This document shows positions 18,901-26,421 of a DNA stretch of 64,000 bases, one piece after another. The translations under genes and the position numbers were made by a program. Every line of letters starts with the position of its first letter. Position 1 is the stretch's first letter. The notes below the pieces were generated by a model that saw only the letters and a list, made by a program, of their open reading frames with translations, was not told the DNA's origin and did not search any database. The stretch lies in assembly GCA_965200035.1 (NCBI GenBank), contig OZ241334.1, positions 1,426,001 through 1,490,000 of the forward strand. Direction: 5' to 3'. The DNA comes from UBA1952 sp965200035 (GTDB lineage: Bacteria > Bacteroidota > Bacteroidia > Chitinophagales > Chitinophagaceae).

Positions 18901-21605
18901 AATCCTGGCGTATAAAGTGCATCTGTAGTACCAAACCCCCCACTGATAGATACGTATTTTGATCCACCCGCAGTATGGTTGGTACGATTACCGGAGCCCT
19001 GATTACTTGTATAGGAAAGAACTCCACCGCCAAGATCTGTTGCAGACATACATGGAGGCAATGTGTTATTGGCAGTGATACCTTCAAACGTTTCCAGGTA
19101 TGGTATAGTCGGGAAATTCGGGGATACTCGAACTCTGCCTGAAATGCTCACGTTGTTTGGACCGGGGGTATTCTTACAAGTCATGACCACGCGGAACCAC
19201 GTAGTATCATTGATCGGATAAGTAGTGTAGCGGCGCAGGGTATCATTGGCACCACCAGCAGGTACATTTTGCCAGCCGTGAGCAGCAGAAGAATCCTGCC
19301 ATTGATAACGTATGTTGGATGCATAAGTCACCCCTGCAGATGTATCAGGTATGATATCGGTGATACCGCCCGGACATGGTGTAGGTAACTGAGCAACAGG
19401 AACACCACCGGCATTAGGCGTACCGGTACATGGAGGAAGCTCCACCAGTCCGATATCATCAACCGTCAGAGAAGAAGCACCATAAGATGTGTGCGTAATG
19501 ATAATACCGATGTAATAAGTACCTGATTGGGTGGGTGTGAAGATATCCACGAATTGCTTATAAGCAGTATTGTTAGGATTGGTTATCGTAACACCAATTT
19601 GGTTGGTTGTTAAGAGTCCGGATGTTGCCGGAACACTGCTGTAATAAGAACGAAGCGTCTGAATGTCTGTAGCACCGCCACCGCCACTTACACCTGTGCG
19701 ATACCAATAGCTCAGCTCATAAGTTTTACCGGCTTCCAGCTTTAGACCCGGAGTAAACAAGCCTGCCAGTGTAGGACTTATACTACCATTCAAATAAGCA
19801 AATTTGCTCCCTAATGTGGTATGGTTGGTCCTGTTAAAGGTGGTTTGATTAGCTGTATATGTACCGGCTGTCACCTGAGCACTCACGGTCAGTGGCGTCA
19901 TACAGTTCGGGAACTGGTTATTTGTCGTAATACTTTCAAAGGTCTCATAGTAAGGGAGACGTGTATATTTAGGATCAATCCGGATAGATACAGAAACGGC
20001 CGTATCATTCGTGTTGTTACACTTGATCCACATACGGTAGAACGTAGTGTCATTGATTGGAGGCGAAGTAAAGTAAGCACTGGTTGCGCCGTTGTTTGGC
20101 GTAGCCGCTACATTTTGCCAGCCGTGAGCAGCAGAAGAATCCTGCCAGCTCATAGTGATACCGGAAGCCTGGGTTACTAAGGTGTCATAAAGAGTGATGA
20201 TATTTCCAGGACATGGATTCACATCTGTAGCTATCGGGGCACCTGCATTAGGTACACCCGCACAAGGCAACAACTCGATCATGCCAAGATCGTCAATAGA
20301 TAGATAAGGCGTACCCGTATATGTGCCGCCCTGCGATGCAACAATGCCTATGTAATAAACGCCGGATGTAGTGGGCATCACATTTACACTATATTTCTTC
20401 CAAACAGTAGAATTTACCGGTGCAGGTGTTACACTGCCGGCAAGGTTTGTAAGACCTGCAATAGTGTTGGTAGCGCCGAATTTCACGCTTACATCTGTCC
20501 AGTTAGTACCACTCGTAGAGCTCAGGTACCAAAAGCTGAACTGATAAGTCTTACCACCTACAAGGTTAAAGGCTGGTGTGATAAAGGCATTAGATGTGCT
20601 GGCATAGTAGAAGTAGCCATTTTTAGTGCCGCCCGGAGTGTGGTTGGAACCACCGGTAGCGCCTGTAGAAGTGTAAGCTCCGGTATATTGACCGAACGGC
20701 GTAGCCACCATACAATTGGGCAACTGGCCAGGATTGACAATGCTTTCAAACGTTTCAGTATAGGAAGCCGGATTTGGTGAAAAAGGCGCAACAGTCACTG
20801 GTGTTGAAGTATCTGCAGTGGCAGGACTGGCGCTACATTTCAGGTAGGCACGATATTGAGCGGAAGTTGTTACGGAAGCGATAGAATAGTTAGAGGCAGT
20901 AGCACCGCTGATCGTAGTCCATGGAGCAGTAGCGTTCGGGCGAGTCTGCCATTGATAAGAAATGCCGGATGTAAGAGAAGCACCGGATAAGCTTACGGTT
21001 GAGGAGCTACCCAGGCAAGGAGCCGCCGGACTGGCTACCGCTGTGCCGGCGGTTGGAGTGCCGGTACATGGTGCAGAAGCCACTACTACAAAGTTGTAAT
21101 CTTCCGCTTCGCCGTCAAAAGCAGGTGTTGTATTACATGGGCTGCCTGCGGAAGAATAGGTACACATAACCCGCATCCGTGTGGTGCCGGGAAGAGCGCC
21201 GGCCGGTATAGTAGCGGTACCGCTATATGCCGCATAGGCGCCGGCCAGGCCTGAGGAAGTATAAATATTTTCACCAGCATCGACAAAATCGCCATCCTGA
21301 TTCCAGTCTACCCAGATATTAATTATTTCAAGAGATGGATAGGGACCAACCGTTCCGGAGAAACCGAATGTAGTGTTCTGCACACCGGTAAAGGTCATGG
21401 TGTTATAAAAAGTATAGCCGGTAGAGCTACAGCCACTTGCCGTATTGGAAATATTTGTAGCGCCACCTGTTGTAGAAAACGCATTTATGTAATCATCCGC
21501 ACCGCAGTATAAACCTGTGGGGGTACAATACGTCTGCGCTTTTGATTCAGTGACGCCGATGCCGGCAAGCAATAATAAAAACCCGAGTAAATTTTTTACG
21601 CTCAT
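15918..21605 (-). CDS. Giant T9SS modular surface protein, paralog B
   Basis: 1895 residues from the ATG at 21605, chosen because MSVKNLLGFLLLLAGIGVTE is a clean signal peptide like that of paralog A; an ATG at 21665 would add 20 poorly conserved residues. Domains: N-terminal GEVED (WVDWNQDGDF, GEAEDYNF), an Ig-like segment, four MAM/cleaved-adhesin-like jelly rolls (openings YTETFESIVNPGQLPNCM, YYETFESITTNNQFPNCM, YLETFEGITANNTLPPCM, YLETFEGITSNDQLPGCM) alternating with CxGxPxAG-linked Ig-like segments, two more GEVED domains and a type A T9SS sorting domain. It has one more jelly roll than paralog A and lacks its FN3 domain. The last four-tenths is identical to A. Exported by Sec and T9SS to the surface; adhesin-like role inferred. 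Confidence 0.9.
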   Translation of the reverse strand: MSVKNLLGFLLLLAGIGVTESKAQTYCTPTGLYCGADDYINAFSTTGGATNISNTASGCSSTGYTFYNTMTFTGVQNTTFGFSGTVGPYPSLEIINIWVDWNQDGDFVDAGENIYTSSGLAGAYAAYSGTATIPAGALPGTTRMRVMCTYSSAGSPCNTTPAFDGEAEDYNFVVVASAPCTGTPTAGTAVASPAAPCLGSSSTVSLSGASLTSGISYQWQTRPNATAPWTTISGATASNYSIASVTTSAQYRAYLKCSASPATADTSTPVTVAPFSPNPASYTETFESIVNPGQLPNCMVATPFGQYTGAYTSTGATGGSNHTPGGTKNGYFYYASTSNAFITPAFNLVGGKTYQFSFWYLSSTSGTNWTDVSVKFGATNTIAGLTNLAGSVTPAPVNSTVWKKYSVNVMPTTSGVYYIGIVASQGGTYTGTPYLSIDDLGMIELLPCAGVPNAGAPIATDVNPCPGNIITLYDTLVTQASGITMSWQDSSAAHGWQNVAATPNNGATSAYFTSPPINDTTFYRMWIKCNNTNDTAVSVSIRIDPKYTRLPYYETFESITTNNQFPNCMTPLTVSAQVTAGTYTANQTTFNRTNHTTLGSKFAYLNGSISPTLAGLFTPGLKLEAGKTYELSYWYRTGVSGGGGATDIQTLRSYYSSVPATSGLLTTNQIGVTITNPNNTAYKQFVDIFTPTQSGTYYIGIIITHTSYGASSLTVDDIGLVELPPCTGTPNAGGVPVAQLPTPCPGGITDIIPDTSAGVTYASNIRYQWQDSSAAHGWQNVPAGGANDTLRRYTTYPINDTTWFRVVMTCKNTPGPNNVSISGRVRVSPNFPTIPYLETFEGITANNTLPPCMSATDLGGGVLSYTSNQGSGNRTNHTAGGSKYVSISGGFGTTDALYTPGFNLIAGKTYEFSFWYITGSSTTAPPANFTTLEVRAGTTPSWTTMSVQGSVRPSPISNTTYQRFAATFKPTTTGVYYFGVSSARTLVSGNYLSIDDIGVNVLPECTGAPTAGTTTPATTTVCPGAYTDLTLNGDVVSGGLTYQWQESTDGTTWASVATGGFGETTRYYETHPINQVTQFRALITCNNGGATSTSVPATVTPSFPTLPYLETFEGITSNDQLPGCMSATNLGSGVRTYTANQTSGNRTNHTAGGSKFASFFTGTAGDNYLYTPGMNMVGGKTYKFTFWYITGNSGTGAPINVTSVSAWYGSLPTPAGMTNPIGAVQSSPVMNTTYQQFQETFSPATSGVYYVGIKTSATAATAYVSVDDIGLDTLSSCTGNPVAGAVVPVTPCPNVAFTLRASGGTSRFAVAGLTFQWKDSSSVNQSWQNSAGVTATTSDYTTSISVPTRYRLIVTCTATGAKDSTADILINLAPFYQCYCTPTYATGASNNGITKVQLVTLNNSSSVAYPWYTDYTPQQPTPLPVPLLTMTRTDTLYVTMGSYSGNYTGVWIDMNHNSIFDASEYFTDGISVGPSGVAKIAITPPATAQFGLTRMRIRSGDRAAVTQGMACGPTGSAYGEAEDYYVTLQYPPCAGPVNAGDARTSDLTTCAGYSVDLVDSNHEQRMSGTSWSWQISEDGGLSWDAVPNSAGKDTLNNVLITRAVSYRLRMFCANTGDSTFSTPASIGIKPAYACYCVSQSTGTPNDYSDIGAVQIGNMVNSTGGPHILNPSATRRHSFYTEIPNIEMNADGSYRLSIYHIQRNGVHENARVSVFVDYNNNLIYEAGATPNSERVFTGLTSAGNFYIDTVIHVPNAVIPETPTGLRVILNSDLDPNAPANLGCGEYLSGETEDYVVKFHRAVPGGIGSVGGNVQNVSLYPNPTTGRFTVSASGQQSLGVVEVQVSTITGQTVIQHSYDNVGSKFSAEVDLGDHARGIYFVEIRTGGQKIIRKISLR
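15928..18312. repeat. 2.4-kb duplicated block, copy 2
   Basis: Copy of 10591-12975. It ends inside the linker before the last jelly roll (VTPSFPTLPYLETF) and covers that jelly roll, both C-terminal GEVED domains and nearly all of the sorting domain. Confidence 0.9.
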
Positions 21606-21665
21606 AGTAATACTATTAAAAGAAGATAATGCTAATTTATTCCCAGACATACTTTTGCGAAGCAT

Positions 21666-22016
21666 AAATAACCCATACGTCCGCAGAAAATCTAATTGGG
21701 AGCTGTAAGTTATCTTAGTTTTTCAAATTTCCATAATTTTTTTAGGAAAAAATTACAAGTCTCTGATAAAACATGGAACTTATCATACATCTTGACAGGA
21801 AGCGCGATTAGAAAGGTTGGGCGAAAGATTAATTATTCTAAACAAAAGCCAATAAATCTCCTGCTGAGATGGCTTTTAAAGTACCTTCAGACGTAGGAAA
21901 ATCAATCAATAGCGATGATAATCAATTAATTATATCAACAATCAGCTAAAAAAGACGGAAGGGGAATTATCTGCTTTAATATGGAGGCGTTGGATATTTT
22001 TTAAAGTACGGCCGGG
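21666..22016. other. AT-rich intergenic region
   Basis: About 350 bases between the ends of two minus-strand genes. It should contain the promoter of paralog B, but no clear TAnnTTTG box, hairpin or gene was found. Confidence 0.4.
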
Positions 22017-22760
22017 TTAATTTTTCTTGCCGGCAGTGTCCTTTATATTAAGGCTGCTTTTACCTTTTACAAGCCATTCCCGGTAATTGGTGCGTATCCA
22101 CATCTTAGTTTCCAGCTCACCTGCATTGCGGGCCAGCTCATAGGGCATCGGGTAGGCATTCATAAAATGAGCGAGCGTATCCCCGCTCAGGCCAGTCATC
22201 TGCGCTACCATCTCCGGTGAATAGTGACTGTCGATGAACCGCTCGTTTTCCATCCGCGCAAAGTCTTTCTGAAAGCGGAACATCGCCTTGCTCTTCTTCG
22301 AAAATTTTTCGGCCACCCAGCTTACAGGACTCATCACCGAGCCATCACGCGTGCGCAGCAAAGTGCGCTCATAAGTGCTGTACCGCTGAATGCTGTCTGC
22401 CTGATAAGGACTGTACTTGGGCCGCACAATAAACTCATTCATGCTATAGTTGAGCCTGGTAAGCGTGATCTGTCGCTGCAGGTAATTGCTGCCGTCCGTT
22501 ATGGTAAAAGATTCGGTTTTATAGCCCAATGACGATGCGGATATCTGTTCACCATTTTTGGCGCGGATGCTGTATCGCCCGCTTTCATCGGTATAGGTGC
22601 CTTCCTGAGTAATTACATTTACAACAGCTACCGCAGAAACCGGATTGCCGGTAGCCGCATCCACCACTTTACCACTCACCACAGTAGCCTGCGAAAGACC
22701 GATCTGCGCTGAAGCATTCACAACAATAAAGCAAGAGATCAACAGTATAAAAAGCCGCAC
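22017..22760 (-). CDS. Carboxypeptidase-regulatory-like domain protein
   Basis: 247 residues. The signal peptide (residues 1-19, ...VVNASAQ) is followed by a CarboxypepD_reg-like domain at about 28-110 (VSGKVVDAATGNPVSAVAVVNV ... TYTDESGRYSIRAKNG), a beta-sandwich usually fused to TonB-dependent receptors. The rest is a helical tail of about 130 residues found in stand-alone Bacteroidota periplasmic or outer-membrane-associated proteins of unknown function. The start is GTG at 22760. A TATTTTTG box lies 21 bp upstream. It is not next to a TonB receptor, so any role in substrate uptake is speculative. Confidence 0.82.
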   Translation of the reverse strand: MRLFILLISCFIVVNASAQIGLSQATVVSGKVVDAATGNPVSAVAVVNVITQEGTYTDESGRYSIRAKNGEQISASSLGYKTESFTITDGSNYLQRQITLTRLNYSMNEFIVRPKYSPYQADSIQRYSTYERTLLRTRDGSVMSPVSWVAEKFSKKSKAMFRFQKDFARMENERFIDSHYSPEMVAQMTGLSGDTLAHFMNAYPMPYELARNAGELETKMWIRTNYREWLVKGKSSLNIKDTAGKKN

Positions 22761-22780
22761 CGGTTTGTTTTGGGAAAAAA

Positions 22781-22788
22781 CAAAAATA
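22781..22788 (-). promoter_or_regulatory. -7 box TATTTTTG
   Basis: Matches TAnnTTTG on the minus strand, 21 bp before the GTG at 22760. Confidence 0.45.
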
Positions 22789-22905
22789 ACATAGCCCTTA
22801 TAAAGCCCTTCTAAGATGTATGATAATTGGCAATTGTTTAACCGTCATACTTCACCATATCGACTTTTATGCTCAATGGCATGAAAGCCCTTTTGACCTC
22901 ATGTG

Positions 22906-22936
22906 CATATGATTCGGTAATTTTAGAAATCATATG
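22906..22936 (+). promoter_or_regulatory. paaD promoter and operator-like inverted repeat
   Basis: CATATGATT (22906-22914) and AATCATATG (22928-22936) form perfect 9-bp arms around a near -7 box TAATTTTA (22918-22925). A TTG at 22893-22895 is 22 bp upstream of that box. The repeat ends 1 bp before the ATG at 22938. A repressor bound here would cover both the promoter and the start. Confidence 0.55.
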
Positions 22937-22937
22937 A

Positions 22938-23462
22938 ATGATGGATAACCTTACCATGAACGGCAGCGAGGCTGGCAGAACCCAAGAGCACAAAGTATAT
23001 CAATGGCTGGATCAGGTCAAGGATCCGGAAGTACCGGTGCTTTCCATTCTGGACCTCGGTGTGGTGCGCGATGTAAAAATCAATGAAGCCAATGAGCTGA
23101 CCGTTGTTATTACCCCTACTTACAGCGGCTGCCCGGCTATGGACGTCATTGGCATGAACATACGCATGGCGCTGGCAGGACGAGGCTTTCACAAAATAAA
23201 TATAGAGCAGCAGCTCAAGCCCGCCTGGACCACCGACTGGATGACGGAAGCAGGCAAGCAAAAGCTGAAAGCATATGGCATTGCACCACCGCAGCGCCTG
23301 GCCAAAACCGGCATTTCTCTTTTCGATGAAGAGGTAGTCCCCTGCCCGCATTGCGATAGCACGGATACAGAACTGGTCACCAACTTCGGCGCCACATCCT
23401 GCAAAGCATTATACAAGTGCAACCATTGCAAAGAGCCGTTCGAGCATTTCAAATGCCACTAA
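22938..23462 (+). CDS. paaD: Phenylacetyl-CoA epoxidase-associated protein PaaD
   Basis: 174 residues. Residues about 18-95 form a MIP18/DUF59-type domain (VKDPEVPVLSILDLGVV, TYSGCPAMDVI) and the C-terminus is a Cys-rich zinc-ribbon-like segment (CPHC...CKALYKCNHC...CH, residues about 136-174). This matches PaaD, which is needed for the PaaABCE phenylacetyl-CoA epoxidase, probably by helping assemble its iron or Fe-S centres. Usually paaD sits inside paaABCDE; here no other epoxidase gene is next to it, and paaZ is 5 kb away on the other strand. A general Fe-S assembly role (SufT-like) is less likely because of the C-terminal Cys domain. Confidence 0.88.
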   Translation: MMDNLTMNGSEAGRTQEHKVYQWLDQVKDPEVPVLSILDLGVVRDVKINEANELTVVITPTYSGCPAMDVIGMNIRMALAGRGFHKINIEQQLKPAWTTDWMTEAGKQKLKAYGIAPPQRLAKTGISLFDEEVVPCPHCDSTDTELVTNFGATSCKALYKCNHCKEPFEHFKCH

Positions 23463-23463
23463 C

Positions 23464-23495
23464 CAGGCTGGGTCGGGACGAGCGCAGCCAGCCTG
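23464..23495. terminator. Weak hairpin between convergent genes
   Basis: CAGGCTGG (23464-23471) pairs with CCAGCCTG (23488-23495). There is no T tract, so terminator function is uncertain. Confidence 0.35.
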
Positions 23496-23520
23496 AACCG
23501 TCAAAAGCAAGCATTTATAA

Positions 23521-25026
23521 TCAAAGATATTTCCCGATCACAGGAAACGATCTGAGCTCTTTGCGCTCTACCTTAAAAATCAAAGCCATAAAAGTGCCCA
23601 TCAGCACCAGCCCGCTGCTGATGCGGATCACCACATTAGGCGTAAGCTTGGAAATACCCTGATGAGTAAGGAACAGCACCAAAATAACCCCCAGCAGACT
23701 CAGCAGCTTTTTCACATTGTAAGGCACCGGAAAATGCTTTTGCCCATAATAATAGCAGAGCACCATCATAGTCACATAACAGATGAGCGTAGCCCAGGCA
23801 CAGGCATACATGCCAAAACGCGGAATGAACAGATAGTTGAGAATAAGCGTAATGGCGGCACCAACCATGGTAATGCCCACTCCGTACCTGAGCTGTGAAG
23901 TAATCTTATACCACACCGCCAGATTATAATAGATGCCTAAAGCTATATTGGCAAACAACAGGATCGGTACCACACCCAGCCCGTTGCGGTAGGCAGAGCC
24001 ATTCAGGTATTTCCAGATATCAAGGAACAGTGCAGTGAACAGAAAGGCAAAGCACAATACGATCACAAACCATTTCATCACCTTCGCATAGGTGGCCGGC
24101 GCATTTTTATCGGCTGCCTGATTGAAGAAAAAAGGCTCAGCCGCCATCCGGAATGCCTGGATGAAGAGGCTGATAAAAATAGCAATCTTATAGTTGGCGG
24201 AATAGATGCCCACAGCAGTTTTGGCTGCATCCCGCGTGCCATGATAGAGCTTTTCCAACATAATCCGGTCCAGCGTTTCATTCACCATGCCGCCCAGCCC
24301 TACAATCACGAACGGTAAAGCGTAGGCCAGCACCGTGCGCCATAAGGCCATATCTACCTGGAAGCGGAAACCTTTCCATTCTTTTAAAAGCAACAATAAG
24401 GTTACGGCGCTTTGCGCGATGAAGGCCATCAGCAGAAAACCGGTGCTGGTATATTGTCCATACCAATGCGCATAGCTGCTTCCCGGATGATTTTTCACAT
24501 AAGACGGACTAATGGCCAGCAGGAATACCACACAACCGATATTGACGAGAATGCCGGCTACTTTGGTAAAAGCATATTTTTTAGGCCGCCCTTCCTGCCG
24601 CAGCTTGGCAAAAGGAATCACCGAAAGCGTGTCAAGCGCAATAATCAATACCGACCAGGTAATGTACTCGGAATGCGCCGGCAGATCAATGTATGCAGCA
24701 ATGGGCATACGCAGCAGGATCAGGATGGAGCTTAATATTAGGGTGCTGAGTATGATCGAGCTCAACGAAGTGCGGAACAGGCGCCCACGATCGGCCCCGG
24801 TATTGGAGAACTTAAAATAAGCCGTCTCCATCCCATAAGTAAAGATTACATTCAGGAAAGGCACCGCCGCCATCAATGTGCTGTATTCACCGTACTGCTG
24901 GGTTCCGTGTTTCGTATTCAGCAGATAAGTAATCAGCGGCGTCAGCAAAAAATTGATCAGCCGGGCCGTGATTGTACTCAGACCGTACCATAATGTTTGC
25001 CCTGCCAGATTTTTAAGCGATGCCAA
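23521..25026 (-). CDS. Polysaccharide (Wzx/MATE-like) flippase
   Basis: 501 residues with about 12-14 hydrophobic helices. It matches the lipopolysaccharide/polysaccharide-biosynthesis flippases common in Bacteroidota (opening SLKNLAGQTLWYGLSTITAR, PxxTYLLN region, GGMVNETLDRIMLEK about residue 245). It moves lipid-linked oligosaccharides across the inner membrane. The start is TTG at 25026 (TTG GCA TCG), since the conserved N-terminus begins here and no ATG is available. No glycosyltransferase genes are adjacent, so it is not in an obvious O-antigen cluster. Confidence 0.85.
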   Translation of the reverse strand: MASLKNLAGQTLWYGLSTITARLINFLLTPLITYLLNTKHGTQQYGEYSTLMAAVPFLNVIFTYGMETAYFKFSNTGADRGRLFRTSLSSIILSTLILSSILILLRMPIAAYIDLPAHSEYITWSVLIIALDTLSVIPFAKLRQEGRPKKYAFTKVAGILVNIGCVVFLLAISPSYVKNHPGSSYAHWYGQYTSTGFLLMAFIAQSAVTLLLLLKEWKGFRFQVDMALWRTVLAYALPFVIVGLGGMVNETLDRIMLEKLYHGTRDAAKTAVGIYSANYKIAIFISLFIQAFRMAAEPFFFNQAADKNAPATYAKVMKWFVIVLCFAFLFTALFLDIWKYLNGSAYRNGLGVVPILLFANIALGIYYNLAVWYKITSQLRYGVGITMVGAAITLILNYLFIPRFGMYACAWATLICYVTMMVLCYYYGQKHFPVPYNVKKLLSLLGVILVLFLTHQGISKLTPNVVIRISSGLVLMGTFMALIFKVERKELRSFPVIGKYL

Positions 25027-25029
25027 TGA

Positions 25030-25098
25030 CGATTTGAAAATTTGAAGATTTGAAAATTCGGGAGCGATTTGGTGATTTGAAAATTCGGTGATTTGATG
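25030..25098. repeat. Low-complexity GATTTGAAAAT repeat
   Basis: Degenerate tandem copies of GATTTGAAAAT(T) between the flippase start and the end of the next gene. Similar short AT-rich repeats built from GCAAAATTC/AAAATGC occur at about 26200-26230, 28040-28072 and 59760-59805. Confidence 0.65.
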
Positions 25099-25156
25099 AT
25101 GTAGCTAATATAGCGGCATTAGCATATTCAATCACATTAGCACATTACCGCATTAA

Positions 25157-26194
25157 TTAAACGATCTCCCAGGTTTCCTTGCCCTGCAGCAGCTTATCCA
25201 GATCGCCAAAGCCTTTGGTGGCAATGGCTTCTTCTATCTGCAATTGCATCTGCTCTTCATAGCATGGACGCGGCGCCGCAAAAAACACGCCGAACGGACG
25301 AGGCAAGTGCGCTTCCATCGTAGGGTTGTCAAAAAAGCGGGTCAGGATCTGTGCCTTGTAAAAATCGGATTCATCATGCACCCAGAGATCGTCTGCAATG
25401 TAGCCTTCATTCAGCGATACCACCTGCGGCTTATAGCCATCCAGGCGAATGCCCTTATTTTTCTCTGCGCTGAAAATCAGCGGCTGGCCCTGCTCTAAAA
25501 ACAGCGTCTCATCTGCCTTGGAAGATTTTTCGGTAAATATTTCAAAAGCGCCGTCATTAAAGATGTTGCAGTTCTGATAGATTTCCAGGAACGATGAGCC
25601 CTTATGGTCATTAGCGCGCAACAGCATTGCCTGAAGGTGCTTCACGTCACGGTCCATGCTACGGGCTACGAAAGAAGCATCTGCGCCCATAGCCAGCGCC
25701 ATTGGATTGAACGGATGATCCAGACTGCCCATCGGTGTGCTCTTGGTCACTTTGCGCTCTTCGGAGGTTGGTGAATACTGACCTTTGGTAAGACCATAGA
25801 TCTGGTTGTTGAACAGCAGGATATTTACATCAAAGTTGCGGCGCAGCAGATGAATAGTATGGTTACCACCAATGCTCAGGCCATCTCCGTCACCTGTTAC
25901 AATCCATATGCTCAGCTCGGGGCGGGTAGCCTTGAGGCCGGAGGCAATGGCAGTAGCCCGTCCGTGAATGGAGTGCATCCCATAGGTATTGGTATAATAA
26001 GGAAAACGGGAAGAGCACCCGATGCCGGATACTACCACAATATTTTCCCTCGGCACGCCGATCTGCGGCAGCACTTTCTGCACCTGTGCCAGTATAGAGT
26101 AGTCGCCGCAGCCCGGGCACCAGCGCACTTCCTGATCGGTAGCAAAGTCTTTGGCGGTAAGCGGTGCGGATGGCGGCAATTGTATATCGTTCAT
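25157..26194 (-). CDS. 2-oxoacid:ferredoxin oxidoreductase, beta subunit
   Basis: 345 residues from the ATG at 26194 (MNDIQLPPSAPLTAKDF). An upstream in-frame start at 26260 is rejected because it would translate the intergenic repeat and overlap the promoter. WCPGCGDYSIL carries the conserved N-terminal motif and GDGDGLSIGGNHTIHLLRRN with NNQIYGLTKGQ is the thiamine-diphosphate/Mg site. It closely resembles KorB of 2-oxoglutarate:ferredoxin oxidoreductase, a cytoplasmic enzyme making acyl-CoA and CO2 and reducing ferredoxin. The alpha/gamma subunit gene, normally immediately upstream, is missing here: the upstream gene is nadB. Confidence 0.88.
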   Translation of the reverse strand: MNDIQLPPSAPLTAKDFATDQEVRWCPGCGDYSILAQVQKVLPQIGVPRENIVVVSGIGCSSRFPYYTNTYGMHSIHGRATAIASGLKATRPELSIWIVTGDGDGLSIGGNHTIHLLRRNFDVNILLFNNQIYGLTKGQYSPTSEERKVTKSTPMGSLDHPFNPMALAMGADASFVARSMDRDVKHLQAMLLRANDHKGSSFLEIYQNCNIFNDGAFEIFTEKSSKADETLFLEQGQPLIFSAEKNKGIRLDGYKPQVVSLNEGYIADDLWVHDESDFYKAQILTRFFDNPTMEAHLPRPFGVFFAAPRPCYEEQMQLQIEEAIATKGFGDLDKLLQGKETWEIV

Positions 26195-26257
26195 TATTAA
26201 TGCAAAATTCTGAATGCAAAATGCAAAAACCTTATACGGCACTTGCGTTCTGCGCCG

Positions 26258-26265
26258 CAAAATTA
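26258..26265 (-). promoter_or_regulatory. -7 box TAATTTTG of the oxidoreductase gene
   Basis: Perfect TAnnTTTG on the minus strand, giving a leader of about 55 nt before the ATG at 26194. Supports the shorter start. Confidence 0.5.
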
Positions 26266-26421
26266 CGGACTATGATCTTAATCAGATTATCTGGATTTTA
26301 CAGGATTCGGAATATTCCTGATTATTAACAACAGAAAATGGTTTTTGTTAATATTACTACATCATAATTTTCCATAAAGCGTTCAGGCCGCACTTTGTTC
26401 TGTATTGCAGCGTTCCGACCG

